Shown here: positions 27,154 through 36,185 of the stretch, piece after piece
Position numbering within the stretch: the stretch's first letter is position 1
Layout: every line of letters starts with the position of its first letter
Origin: Marinomonas aquiplantarum
GTDB lineage: Bacteria; Pseudomonadota; Gammaproteobacteria; Pseudomonadales; Marinomonadaceae
NCBI RefSeq assembly: GCF_003314975.1
Contig: NZ_QNRF01000003.1
Span: 372,001 to 436,000, forward strand
Length of the DNA: 64,000 nt
Reading direction: 5' to 3'
Made by a program: the position numbers and the translations under genes
Notes under the pieces: generated by a model
The model's database searches: none
What the model was told of the DNA's origin: nothing
What the model saw: only the letters and a program-made list of their open reading frames with translations

Positions 27154-27660
27154 ATGATTTGGGAATTGGTCGCAACCGTTTTTGCTGGTCTTGGTGGTGC
27201 AGGCATCGCCTTATTAATTCGTAAACTCTCTAAACAGGCTGCGCCTAAATGGTTAGTACCAGCGTTTGCAGGACTTTGTATGCTTGGTTTTCAAGTACAA
27301 GGTGAGTACGATTGGTACGATCATCAAACTGGTTTATTGCCAACTGGTGTTGTGGTTGTTAAAGCCGTTGAAGAAAAAGCCATTTGGCGTCCATGGAGTT
27401 ATGTCTTTCCTCAAACTACCCGATTCATTGCCGCCGATGTTGCCAACTCAGCACAAAACAAAATTGACCCAAATTTAATCTTAGTGGATTTGTACTTTTT
27501 TGAACGCCGCTCTGCCGCAAAACGAGTACCACAAGTCATTGATTGCGTACAATCAGCTAGAGCAGATTTCACCGATTCATTCAGCGCTGAAGCCAATTCC
27601 ACCACTCAATGGTATCCATTAGGCGATAACGATCCGTTAATCAACGCTGTCTGTAGTTGA
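27154..27660 (+). CDS. conserved hypothetical membrane-anchored protein
   Basis: 168 residues. Two hydrophobic segments at the N-terminus (VATVFAGLGGAGIALLI and WLVPAFAGLCMLGFQV) are followed by a soluble, probably periplasmic domain with motifs such as WRPWSYVFPQTTRFIAAD and two late Cys. I recognise the general type from other marine gammaproteobacteria but no function. It follows a terminator and has its own GGA-rich ribosome binding site, so it is monocistronic. Confidence 0.75.
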   Translation: MIWELVATVFAGLGGAGIALLIRKLSKQAAPKWLVPAFAGLCMLGFQVQGEYDWYDHQTGLLPTGVVVVKAVEEKAIWRPWSYVFPQTTRFIAADVANSAQNKIDPNLILVDLYFFERRSAAKRVPQVIDCVQSARADFTDSFSAEANSTTQWYPLGDNDPLINAVCS

Positions 27661-27750
27661 AGAATTCCATCGCTCGCTTGAATATAATTGCCTTGGCATA
27701 ACTTTTTGCTCAGATCATAATGGCTTTTTTCAGCCCTCTGAGTCGATGTT

Positions 27751-28410
27751 ATGACCATTACCGAAAACGAACGCGATGCCGTCTATAAAACCATCTTTAG
27801 CCGACGCGATGTTCGTCGTGAATTCAAGTCGACACCGATTCCAAAAACCGTCTTAGAGCGCATGCTACTGGCAGCTCACCATGCCCCCAGTGTCGGCTTT
27901 ATGCAACCTTGGGATTTTATTTTAGTATCCGATCAAGACACTAAAGCCAAAATCAAACAAGGCTTTTTACAAGCCCACGCCGAAGCGGCTGAGCTGTTTC
28001 AAGGTGATCGTCAGGAAAAATACAAAACGCTCAAACTGGAAGGTATTGAGGAAGCACCTTTAGGAATATGCGTAACCTGTGATCGCGAACGAACAGGTCC
28101 AGTAGTATTAGGACGAACAGCGAAGCCTGAGATGGACTTATTCAGTTCAGTTTGTGCCATTCAAAATTTATGGCTGGCCGCAAGGGCTGAAAATATTGGA
28201 CTGGGTTGGGTGAGCATTTTACATGATCAGGTCCTCCGAGATCTTCTAAAAATACCGGATAACATTGAGATTATCGCTTACCTGTGTATTGGCTACGTCG
28301 AAGCCTTTCAAGACACACCAGATTTAGAAAAAGCCGGTTGGTTATCACGCCGACCTGTTGAATCGGTTATTCACCACGGCGTCTGGCAGGAAAAAACAAT
28401 TGGTGAATAA
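27751..28410 (+). CDS. bluB: 5,6-dimethylbenzimidazole synthase
   Basis: 219 residues of the nitroreductase-like BluB family, which uses O2 to break down FMNH2 into 5,6-dimethylbenzimidazole, the lower ligand of cobalamin. FSRRDVRREF is the flavin-phosphate-binding start, HHAPSVGFMQPWDFILV is the family motif, and the late segment GLGWVSILHD fits. It supplies the substrate of CobT, encoded at 42-43 kb. It stands alone here, with no cobalamin riboswitch visible upstream. Confidence 0.92.
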   Translation: MTITENERDAVYKTIFSRRDVRREFKSTPIPKTVLERMLLAAHHAPSVGFMQPWDFILVSDQDTKAKIKQGFLQAHAEAAELFQGDRQEKYKTLKLEGIEEAPLGICVTCDRERTGPVVLGRTAKPEMDLFSSVCAIQNLWLAARAENIGLGWVSILHDQVLRDLLKIPDNIEIIAYLCIGYVEAFQDTPDLEKAGWLSRRPVESVIHHGVWQEKTIGE

Positions 28411-28535
28411 AATTCACCTTTGAGGGTATTTTTTATCGTTTGTCTTCTTTGTTGACTCTTCTTATCATTAATACATCGAAAAAATTCACCATAGACCAGC
28501 CAAAAGCGGGTCACTTGATAAAGAAGGAAAACATT

Positions 28536-28739
28536 ATGAACAACTCAAAATCTGTCTCTGAACTAATCAACAATGTAAACGCTGCTTACCTAACTGACGC
28601 TGACGTTCGTATCGCTGTTGCTCGTGCTGAACGCGCTGAATTCATCGTTGCTTCATTTGCTGCAGCTGGTAAAGCCATCAAATCTGTTGTTGCTAAAATC
28701 AAAGCAAACTTAGTATCTTCTTCTGCGCAACACGCTTAA
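28536..28739 (+). CDS. 67-residue protein with very strongly biased codons
   Basis: The start MNNSKSV at 28536 is chosen because AAGGAAAACATT precedes it; the longer frame has an unrelated leader. The protein is Ala/Val/Lys-rich and probably largely helical (INNVNAAYLTDADVRIAV, then ERAEFIVASFAAAGKAIKSV), without Cys, Trp or a signal peptide. Codon use is almost restricted to GCT, CGT, GTT, AAC, ATC and GAA, the pattern of ribosomal-protein-level expression in this group. I do not recognise the family. It stands alone with a structured region after it. Confidence 0.72.
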   Translation: MNNSKSVSELINNVNAAYLTDADVRIAVARAERAEFIVASFAAAGKAIKSVVAKIKANLVSSSAQHA

Positions 28740-28759
28740 GAGCGACTAAAAAGAGTTTA

Positions 28760-28810
28760 GAGTAAGCACTTTTCTTGGGAACCCTCCCATAAAGGTTCAT
28801 TGGCTTACTC
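28760..28810 (+). other. nested stem-loop region after the 67-residue gene
   Basis: Outer arms GAGTAAGC and GCTTACTC enclose an inner TGGGA-ACCC-TCCCA hairpin. No T-tract follows, so it is better read as a structured 3' untranslated region or a processing site than as an intrinsic terminator. Confidence 0.5.
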
Positions 28811-28888
28811 GTTACGGAAAAGGCGCTAAAATAATAATTTATAGCGCTTCCCCGCTCTCTCTATCTACCAATCACTTCATAACAATCA

Positions 28889-29416
28889 TTAAAGACCTTT
28901 CGTCATTTCATTTTCTTGATTTTTAAGATCACAAAATTGTTCTATTTGTTTCTGCCATTCGCCCTTTATTCCTAATACAAAAAGAAACTCAACAAAGACA
29001 AACAATGGTCCAATGATCAAGCCTACAACATCATCCAAAAAAGCCGGCTTCTTGCCCTCAAAGTAATGCCCAATAAATTGAAAAATCCAGCCAACAATAA
29101 ACAAGCCTAATCCACTCACTAGCCAAATGACGGTGGTTTGTGCCGCAAGGTAGTCTGCGATAAACAAACTAAGTATCAAGAGACTAGACATAGCGAGTCC
29201 AATCACCAAATGCAAAGATAAATAAAATAAACTGCTCAGTACCACCACAATCAATGCTGGCGTAAAAGATACATCAAAAAAGGAGAAATTCGGGCGAGAT
29301 AGCAAGACAGCAATGGCTAAAACGATCATTGGAATACCAATGAAATGCGTTGCTACATTACGTCTATCTTGATGGTAATAAGCATATTGAGATAAATGCG
29401 CCAGTAGGCTCTTCAT
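28889..29416 (-). CDS. DUF962 / Mpo1-like membrane protein
   Basis: 175 residues from the ATG at 29416 (GAGAGG upstream; the longer frame has no family resemblance before this point). The N-terminal HQDRRNVATHFIGIPMIVLAI is the DUF962 hallmark, with His residues that bind iron in yeast Mpo1, a 2-hydroxy fatty acid alpha-oxidation dioxygenase. The histidine in GWIFQFIGHYFEGKKPAFLDD is the other conserved motif. About four transmembrane helices. A lipid oxidation role is inferred from yeast only. Confidence 0.88.
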   Translation of the reverse strand: MKSLLAHLSQYAYYHQDRRNVATHFIGIPMIVLAIAVLLSRPNFSFFDVSFTPALIVVVLSSLFYLSLHLVIGLAMSSLLILSLFIADYLAAQTTVIWLVSGLGLFIVGWIFQFIGHYFEGKKPAFLDDVVGLIIGPLFVFVEFLFVLGIKGEWQKQIEQFCDLKNQENEMTKGL

Positions 29417-29608
29417 AATCAGACCTCTCTTATTATTGTTTGAGATATCAGTAAAACGCATCATCATCACATTAGTCAATACTATTTGTTAATATCATAT
29501 TTCCATTTATATGCTTTGTTTATAACGCGTTTTTCAAGCAAACCCACATTTTCCGTTTTATCAAGAATGACAAAAAGTACGCACTTAAATCTGTTTACAG
29601 ATATACAT

Positions 29609-29637
29609 AAAAAACGGCTTCCGAAGAAGCCGTTTTT
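29609..29637. terminator. bidirectional terminator after the FKBP gene
   Basis: Perfect stem ACGGCTTC / GAAGCCGT with loop CGAA, flanked by long A and T runs on both sides. It ends the minus-strand FKBP gene. Confidence 0.93.
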
Positions 29638-29662
29638 CTTAATCAATATGAAGCCCTAAAGC

Positions 29663-30145
29663 TTAGTGGTGGTGACCACCTTCGCCATGAACATGTCCAT
29701 GCTCAACTTCTTCTTCAGAAGCTTCGCGAACTTCCACAATCTCAACATCAAAGTTCAATGTTTTGCCTGCTAGAGGGTGATTGCCATCTAACATCACACC
29801 ATCTTCTTCGACACCAATAACAGTAACTGGCTGCTGACCACCTGGGGTTTGCGCCATGAACTGCATGCCAACTTGGATGTCATCCACACCTTGGAAGTTT
29901 TCAGCTGGTACTTTTTGAATCAACTCTTGATGAATCTCACCGTAGCCATCTTCAGGAGCGACAGATACCGTCAATTTCTCGCCAGATGTTTTGCCTTGAA
30001 GCGCTTTGTCCAAGCCGTCGATGATATTTTGCGCACCGCTTAAGAATACCAATGGCTCTTGACCGACAGAAGAATCGAGTTGCTGACCTTGGTCGTCAGT
30101 TAGTGTGTAGTGCATGCTCACAACGGTGTTTTCAGAAATTTGCAT
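29663..30145 (-). CDS. slyD: FKBP-type peptidyl-prolyl isomerase, SlyD-like
   Basis: 160 residues from the ATG at 30145 (GGAGAAGACA upstream). The FKBP fold (VVSMHYTLTDDQGQQLDSS, PLVFLSGAQNIIDGLDKALQG) holds an insert-in-flap domain around GYGEIHQELIQKVPAENF. It ends with a His-rich tail EHGHVHGEGGHHH. SlyD combines prolyl isomerase and chaperone activity with nickel binding through its His-rich tail and helps metal delivery to nickel enzymes. A nickel superoxide dismutase lies 8 kb away, a possible client; that link is inference. Confidence 0.87.
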   Translation of the reverse strand: MQISENTVVSMHYTLTDDQGQQLDSSVGQEPLVFLSGAQNIIDGLDKALQGKTSGEKLTVSVAPEDGYGEIHQELIQKVPAENFQGVDDIQVGMQFMAQTPGGQQPVTVIGVEEDGVMLDGNHPLAGKTLNFDVEIVEVREASEEEVEHGHVHGEGGHHH

Positions 30146-30361
30146 TGTCTTCTCCAGCTTTATCTTGAATAAGGGAACGAGCGCTTGATACAAGCAAACA
30201 ATTTTGCGATACACCGCCACAACACGAACCCGAGCGTTAGTTATGATAACGTTCTAATAACATAATCACCAGTTCGTAGATCTTGGTCTTATAAGGTATT
30301 TTTAAAGGGGTAAGGCTATTTTTTTTGAGAAAAAGTCAGAAAAAAGCCCTTTAACTCAGTG

Positions 30362-30724
30362 TTATCGAACATTTTTTGCTCGAAATTGTGATGTGTCCAA
30401 TGTGTGTGACTGACCTAACCAACTGACACCTTGGGTATGATCTAGATAATCATCACCTGTCAAAGGATGGACAAAAACATCCAAGCTTTGGCGGTTCATT
30501 ATCAACCATGGAATAAAGTCACCAAAAGTCTCTGCAGCAAAAGACAATTGGCAGCTCCACAATGGATGAGGCCCTACTGGCTTTTGATGGAAACGCCCCA
30601 CACGAATATCAAACAAATTAGAGGCTTGTTGGGCTAACGCTTGCGCCATTGCCAATCCTTTTTCATCTTGATAGTAAAGATGAGCGTGAAACGCCTTTAT
30701 CTGAGTGTGGTCTGGTAACGTCAT
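30362..30724 (-). CDS. DOPA 4,5-dioxygenase family protein
   Basis: 120 residues from the ATG at 30724 (GAGGAGAAATAGC upstream). Conserved His motifs AFHAHLYY, GRFHQKPVGPHPLW and VFVHPLTGDDYLDHT mark the small DOPA 4,5-dioxygenase-like fold, in which His residues bind a metal. The plant and fungal members cleave L-DOPA extradiolically; bacterial members are mostly uncharacterised. It lies alone between slyD and the hybrid kinase, each with its own promoter region. Confidence 0.88.
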   Translation of the reverse strand: MTLPDHTQIKAFHAHLYYQDEKGLAMAQALAQQASNLFDIRVGRFHQKPVGPHPLWSCQLSFAAETFGDFIPWLIMNRQSLDVFVHPLTGDDYLDHTQGVSWLGQSHTLDTSQFRAKNVR

Positions 30725-30909
30725 GCTATTTCTCCTCAATATTCGTCTGCAGTTTAACATGCCTTCAGCCTTTTAGGATCGGCTAGGGAAGGTACGAATA
30801 AGTCTACTAGGGCTCAACACGACCTAAGTCTTAGAGGATTATCAAATTAAGTGTGTTACATTTTCTCTTCAAAGAATAAGACAATGCTTTATATTCAGGT
30901 GCTTAGGCC

Positions 30910-33900
30910 ATGACGGTTTTTTGGATTCTATTAGCTATTTTATATGTGATGGGCCTATTTTTTATCGCTCTGTGGGGAGATAAGGAAGGTCCTCAAGCGA
31001 AGAAGTTAACCAGACACCCTCTGGTTTACAGTCTTTCATTGGCGATTTATTGCACCGCTTGGACATTCTATGGCTCAGTTGGCGAAGCCACTCGCTCTGG
31101 TTGGAATTATCTGCCGATCCTATTAGGTCCCATTTTATTGTATTTATTCGCCTTTCCGTTATTGCGCAAAATGATCACCGTCAGTCACAAGCAAAACATC
31201 ACTTCGATTGCTGACTTCATCTCTTCTCGGTATGGCAAACGCCCTATGACGGCACCACTGGTGATCTTAATTTGTATGCTCGCCGTCATTCCTTATATTG
31301 CATTACAACTCAAAGCCATCGGCTCTAATTTTGCTCTGTTCGTTAATCAAGATGAATCTTCTTCTACGCTCATTGTTTTGATTGCGACCATACTGATGGG
31401 CGTCTTTGCTATGCTGTTTGGCACTCGTAAAGTCGAGGTCACAGAGTATCGGTCTGGGATGATGTTGGCCATTGGCGCAGAGTCTCTTTTCAAACTCATT
31501 GCCATTATCGCCGTTGGATTAGTCGTCTGGGCCATGACACAAGACTTAAATTTTGCCGCGTTAGAAGGGAAAGTCGATGTGTCTGTTTGGCACCCTGAAG
31601 CCTTCCTTTCTTTCCCTTTTCTAATGCAAACCTTTATGGCCGCCGCAGCAGTAATCTGTCTGCCACGCCAGTTCCATGTGACGGTTGTTGATCATCAAGA
31701 CAAGCGACAATCCAACATGGCTCGATGGATGTTCCCTTTGTATCTGGCGATTTTCGCTCTCATCATCCCGCCCCTCTCTCTCGCCGGCCAAGGTCTATTC
31801 GCGTCCAACATCAACCCAGATACTTATGTCATTCAATTCGCTTTGGTTTCTGACAACCTACCATTACAAATATTAATTTTTCTCGGCGGCATCTCAGCAA
31901 CCACCGCTATGACCATAGTCGCGACTTTTGTCTTAAGCATCATGATCAGTAACGATGTGATTCTGCCCATTATGTTGGCTCGCGCTAGCGCGCAACAGCA
32001 AGCTTTGCCTCTATATCGTCGACGTATTTTAGTAATTCGCCGTTTAGCCATGATGGGGATCTTAACTTTGTCTTTCTTGTACTATCAGAAAATGGCCAAC
32101 CACGAGTCCCTATCCGGGACAGGGGTTTTAGCCTTTTCTTTAGTATTGCAATTAATGCCCGCCGTATTCGGAGGGCTCTACTGGAAACGAGGTCACGCTT
32201 ATGGTGTATACACTGGTCTAACGTTTGGCTTTATCAGTTGGATATTACTCATGATGTTGCCATTAAGTGGTAGCATCGAATGGGGCTTAGACAGTGAACA
32301 GTCCCGTTCTGAAGTCATTAGTTACGGTGCTTTCATCAGTTTATTAGCAAACATTTTTGGTTACATCGTTGGTTCTTTACTATCAACCGAAAGATTGATT
32401 GACCGAATTCAAGCGACCGCCTTTGTCAGCCCAACAACCGAGCTCGAAAAAGGCTTCTTTAAACCCAAAAGCAAGGCAACCAACAGTGATTTCTTTGTCT
32501 TGCTGAACACCTTTTTAGGTAAGCAAAAATCACAGCAGGTGCTGGACAATTTCGAACGTGATTACAATCAGAGCATGACACCGAGCGATTCGCCAAACCG
32601 TTTGTTTGTCGATTATTGCGAACGCATTTTAGGGGGGGTTTTAGGTGGCTCATCAGCGCGCACCATCATTAATTCCATCTTGATAGACAAACAAATCAAG
32701 GTGGAAGAAATGGTGACTTACTTAGACGAAACCACTCAGGCCATTCAATTTAGTCAGAACCTATTATTTGTTTCTATGGACAACCTTGACCAAGCCATTA
32801 GCGTAGTCGATAAGGACTTACGAATCGTCGCTTGGAACAAGACGTACCGACAACTTTACCCTTATCCAGAAGGCATGCTTAAAGTCGGTTTACCAGTGGA
32901 GGAGTTAATCCGCTACAACGCCCAACGAGGCGAATGTGGTGTGGGTGAAATCGAAGACTTAGTAAACAAGCGCCTCGATCATCTTAAAAAAGGCACCTCT
33001 CATCGTTTCTTACGTCGCCGTGCCAATGGCCGAGTGATTGAAATGATCGGAAACCCATTACCAGATGGCGGGTTTGTCACTAGCTTTACTGACATCACAG
33101 AACACATCGAAAGCCAACAAGCTCTTAAAGAAGCCAACATTGACCTTGAAAAGCGTGTAGAAGCTCGCACAGAAGAAGTTCAGAGTATCAACCATGAGTT
33201 ACTTCAAGAAATAAACCGTCGAAATAAAGCAGAAAAAGCCCTTATGGATGCCAAAGGCGAAGCGGAACAAGCCAATGCCTCAAAAACCGAGTTCCTTGCA
33301 TTAGCCAGTCACGACATTTTACAACCATTGAACGCAGCAAAACTCTACATGGGCATCCTTAACTCAACGGAATTAGAAGATGACACAGGGCATGTGATTC
33401 GAAAACTTTCCGATTCATTAGAGTCCACCGAAGCACTGATTTCGACCTTGTTAGAAATTGCACGCTTAGATCAAGGTGCTATTCAACCAACGCTTGAGAC
33501 CTGCAGTTTAGACAATATTCTTCGCCCCATCATCACCGAGTTTGATGTCATCGCAGCCAGTAAAAACATTCAATTGAGCACCCATATACGTTCATTTAAT
33601 GTCTATTCAGATCCTATTTATTTACGTCGTATCATTCAAAATTTTGTCTCTAATGCCGTGAAATACACAGCAAAAGGTCGAGTTCTATTGAGTGTGCGCC
33701 CACGAAAAAACCAAGTACTGTTGCAAGTTTGGGACACTGGAGTAGGCATTCCGGATGCAGAGCAAGACAAGGTATTTGATGACTTCTATCGTTGGGAAAA
33801 TACGCAAGAACCAGGAATGGGGTTAGGGTTAGGTTTAGTACGCCGCATGCAAAAACAACTGGGACTCGTTACTCAAGTGCGCTCTATTCCAGGTAGAGGG

Positions 33901-34353
33901 AGCTGTTTTAGCATTCATATTCCGATGGCGATGAACCAGACAGTCCCGCTGGCTAACACAAAAATCGAATCCGATGAAAAGACTCAGGATCACACAAGTT
34001 GCCGTGTTTGGTGTATCGACGATGACGCTAATAACTTAGCCGCTATGGCGAGCCTTTTAGCACACTGGCAATGTGAATGTCGCAGCTTTCAAAGTTACGA
34101 CCAAGCGCTTGCAGCAGAAGGGGAAGCAGAATTGCTTTTAGTGGATTATCATTTAGACGATGATAAGGACGGTCTTAACCTGATTCAAGCCTTACGAGAG
34201 AAAGCCGGTTACTGTATTCCCGCAGCATTGTTAACGGCTTCAAGAGAACCTGATTTAATTGAGACCTGTAAAGCTCAACAGATCAGCTATATGGCCAAAC
34301 CGGCTAAGCCAGCTAAGCTCAGAGCGTTAATACGCCATGTGCAAAAATCCTGA
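30910..34353 (+). CDS. hybrid sensor histidine kinase with N-terminal SSS transporter domain
   Basis: 1147 residues. Residues 1-490 form a sodium:solute-symporter-like membrane domain of about thirteen helices. A PAS domain follows near 610-720 (QAISVVDKDLRIVAWNKTYRQL), then a coiled coil (730-780), a dimerisation domain with phospho-acceptor His801 in ASHDILQPL, an ATPase domain ending near 1010 (NAVKYT, DTGVGIP, GLGLGLV), and a receiver with Asp1079 in LVDYHLDDDKDG. It resembles Pseudomonas PA3271-type kinases and the CbrA group. The transporter domain may sense or import a nutrient. No separate response regulator is adjacent. Confidence 0.92.
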   Translation: MTVFWILLAILYVMGLFFIALWGDKEGPQAKKLTRHPLVYSLSLAIYCTAWTFYGSVGEATRSGWNYLPILLGPILLYLFAFPLLRKMITVSHKQNITSIADFISSRYGKRPMTAPLVILICMLAVIPYIALQLKAIGSNFALFVNQDESSSTLIVLIATILMGVFAMLFGTRKVEVTEYRSGMMLAIGAESLFKLIAIIAVGLVVWAMTQDLNFAALEGKVDVSVWHPEAFLSFPFLMQTFMAAAAVICLPRQFHVTVVDHQDKRQSNMARWMFPLYLAIFALIIPPLSLAGQGLFASNINPDTYVIQFALVSDNLPLQILIFLGGISATTAMTIVATFVLSIMISNDVILPIMLARASAQQQALPLYRRRILVIRRLAMMGILTLSFLYYQKMANHESLSGTGVLAFSLVLQLMPAVFGGLYWKRGHAYGVYTGLTFGFISWILLMMLPLSGSIEWGLDSEQSRSEVISYGAFISLLANIFGYIVGSLLSTERLIDRIQATAFVSPTTELEKGFFKPKSKATNSDFFVLLNTFLGKQKSQQVLDNFERDYNQSMTPSDSPNRLFVDYCERILGGVLGGSSARTIINSILIDKQIKVEEMVTYLDETTQAIQFSQNLLFVSMDNLDQAISVVDKDLRIVAWNKTYRQLYPYPEGMLKVGLPVEELIRYNAQRGECGVGEIEDLVNKRLDHLKKGTSHRFLRRRANGRVIEMIGNPLPDGGFVTSFTDITEHIESQQALKEANIDLEKRVEARTEEVQSINHELLQEINRRNKAEKALMDAKGEAEQANASKTEFLALASHDILQPLNAAKLYMGILNSTELEDDTGHVIRKLSDSLESTEALISTLLEIARLDQGAIQPTLETCSLDNILRPIITEFDVIAASKNIQLSTHIRSFNVYSDPIYLRRIIQNFVSNAVKYTAKGRVLLSVRPRKNQVLLQVWDTGVGIPDAEQDKVFDDFYRWENTQEPGMGLGLGLVRRMQKQLGLVTQVRSIPGRGSCFSIHIPMAMNQTVPLANTKIESDEKTQDHTSCRVWCIDDDANNLAAMASLLAHWQCECRSFQSYDQALAAEGEAELLLVDYHLDDDKDGLNLIQALREKAGYCIPAALLTASREPDLIETCKAQQISYMAKPAKPAKLRALIRHVQKS

Positions 34354-34376
34354 ACTTAGCCTAAAAAGCACAAATA

Positions 34377-34997
34377 TTAAGCCTTTGTAAGACCACAACC
34401 AGCAAGAACGATGCCGCTTATCGCGTCACCAATACGTATTAAGTCGTCCTCGTTGTAACCTTCTTTACCACTTAACGCGAGCACTTGCGCTTCAAAATCA
34501 GCATAGTGTTGAGTCGTTGCCCAGATCATAAAAATCAGACTAGCAGCGTCAGTTTGGCGCATTTTTCCAGCGGCCATCCAAGCCTCTAACAGTTCAACTC
34601 GTGACACAAACCATGGACGTAAATCTTCTTTTAAATAATCACCTATGTGGCTTGCACCACTGACGACTTCCATGGCGAATAAACGTGATGCTACAGGCTT
34701 CTCAAAACTGTTTTTTAATTTCACTCGAATAAAACTGTCTAACACTTCTGCCGGATCATCTTCTACCGTGGCACGATCAAACAAATCGTTCCAGCCCATC
34801 AGCGTCTGATCTAACACCTGTTTATATAGGTTCGCTTTCGATTGAAAGTAATAAATAATATTGGGCTTTGGTAGACCTGCACGTTCCGCAATATGCTGCA
34901 AACTAGCACCGTTATAACCCTTCAACCCGAACTCAACTTCAGCGGCGTCCAGTATTTTAACAAAGACTTCTTCGCGATGATTTTGGCGCTTACTCAT
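34377..34997 (-). CDS. TetR-family regulator, RutR-like
   Basis: 206 residues from the ATG at 34997, where MSKRQNHREEVFVKIL begins. The helix-turn-helix is GASLQHIAERAGLPKPNIIYYFQSK in two pieces, with the P-NIIYYF signature of the RutR/YcdC branch; the C-terminal half matches that branch's ligand domain. RutR binds uracil and controls pyrimidine use in E. coli. No rut genes lie here, so the effector is uncertain. It is convergent with the hybrid kinase gene, 23 bp apart. Confidence 0.88.
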   Translation of the reverse strand: MSKRQNHREEVFVKILDAAEVEFGLKGYNGASLQHIAERAGLPKPNIIYYFQSKANLYKQVLDQTLMGWNDLFDRATVEDDPAEVLDSFIRVKLKNSFEKPVASRLFAMEVVSGASHIGDYLKEDLRPWFVSRVELLEAWMAAGKMRQTDAASLIFMIWATTQHYADFEAQVLALSGKEGYNEDDLIRIGDAISGIVLAGCGLTKA

Positions 34998-35079
34998 AAG
35001 GGGTAGTTCCTTAATTTTGATATCCCATAGCAAATACGCACATTCGTTATGCCTACGAATGGCTTATTATTAAACGTCG

Positions 35080-35451
35080 TTACTCAGCTAAAAGAGTGGT
35101 CAATTCTTCCGCTGTCGACAGTTTTCCTTCGTCTTCAATATTTGGAAAAACAGCCACTGTGATTTTATCGGCGGCAAGACTGGGTAACCACTCAGTTTTA
35201 AACGTCTCAAGAGAAACCGCCACTGGCTCACAATCATCCCAGTCTTCAATCGCCCATTGGCTGGCAAACTCAGCATCAGGCCATACCATCACACAATCGC
35301 CATCGTCTGTTTCAACCATGACGAAGCCTTCTTCGTTGCTTAAACTCCAGACTTGCTGAGTGGCCTTAGCTTGTTCAATAAAATACCCTAAACGCTCACT
35401 GTCTGGTGACACCAACAATTGTACTCTTTGATCCATCGATAATTCTGTCAT
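35080..35451 (-). CDS. DUF2750 family protein
   Basis: 123 residues, acidic. The conserved layout is visible: RLGYFIEQAKATQQVWSL, then GFVMVETDDGDCVMVWPDAEFA, then W-DCEPVAVSLETFKTEWLP and VAVFPNIEDEGK. Function of DUF2750 is unknown. It follows rsuA by 27 bp in the same orientation and may share its transcript. Confidence 0.88.
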   Translation of the reverse strand: MTELSMDQRVQLLVSPDSERLGYFIEQAKATQQVWSLSNEEGFVMVETDDGDCVMVWPDAEFASQWAIEDWDDCEPVAVSLETFKTEWLPSLAADKITVAVFPNIEDEGKLSTAEELTTLLAE

Positions 35452-35478
35452 TGTGTTTTTCTCTTTATCGTTAAGTCT

Positions 35479-36168
35479 TTAAAAGTAAGCCACTTCATCG
35501 CTAGTTAAAGCTCGATATTCTCCCGCTGCAAGTGCTTCATCCAGTTGCAAAGGACCAATCTGATCACGATGCAGCTCTGCGACTCGATTCCCTACAGCCG
35601 CCAACATACGTTTCACTTGATGGTACTTACCTTCTTGGATGGTGAGATAGATCGCATCACTTGCGATACGCTCCACCTTAGCAGGCTTCGTTAACTGACT
35701 TTCACCATTTAACAGCACCCCATTTTCAAGTTGCTGTATCGCCTCATCCAAAATAGGAGCCGCCAAATGAACACGATATCGCTTGTCACAAACATGTCGA
35801 GGAGAAGTGATACGGTGCAACCATTGACCGTCGGTTGTCAGCAACAACAAGCCCGTTGTGTCTTTATCCAGTCGACCAACTATGTTTAATTGTTGACCAA
35901 GGTGGGGGGGCAGTAAATCCAATACAATCGGATGTTCAGGGTCCTGATTAGCACAAACGTAACCCGCTGGTTTGTTCAGCAAATAATAACCTTCTGATGG
36001 CCACGCCAGTAATTCGGAATCGAGACAAATTTGATCCGATTCTTGCACCGTATAATTGGCTTTTTTGACCACGTCACCATTGACGGTTACTCGGCCTTTC
36101 GCCGCCGCAATTTTAGCCGCTTTACGAGCGAGTTCAGTCACATGGGATAAATAAAAATCAAGTCTCAA
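35479..36168 (-). CDS. rsuA: 16S rRNA pseudouridine(516) synthase
   Basis: 229 residues. An S4 RNA-binding domain at the N-terminus (MRLDFYLSHVTELARKAAK) is followed by the RsuA catalytic domain with the catalytic Asp in VGRLDKDTTGLLLLT and the GKYHQVKRM motif. It converts U516 of 16S rRNA to pseudouridine. The start is a TTG at 36168; alignment with E. coli RsuA begins exactly there. The ribosome binding site is weak. It sits 17 bp after the GNAT gene. Confidence 0.92.
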   Translation of the reverse strand: MRLDFYLSHVTELARKAAKIAAAKGRVTVNGDVVKKANYTVQESDQICLDSELLAWPSEGYYLLNKPAGYVCANQDPEHPIVLDLLPPHLGQQLNIVGRLDKDTTGLLLLTTDGQWLHRITSPRHVCDKRYRVHLAAPILDEAIQQLENGVLLNGESQLTKPAKVERIASDAIYLTIQEGKYHQVKRMLAAVGNRVAELHRDQIGPLQLDEALAAGEYRALTSDEVAYF

Positions 36169-36185
36169 TGGTTGGCCTACGCTGA

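Noticed and set aside
28411-28535. Sigma-70 promoter with TTGACT at 28452 for the 67-residue gene
   Set aside because: No good -10 hexamer lies at 16-18 bp spacing, so I do not annotate it although a strong promoter is expected.
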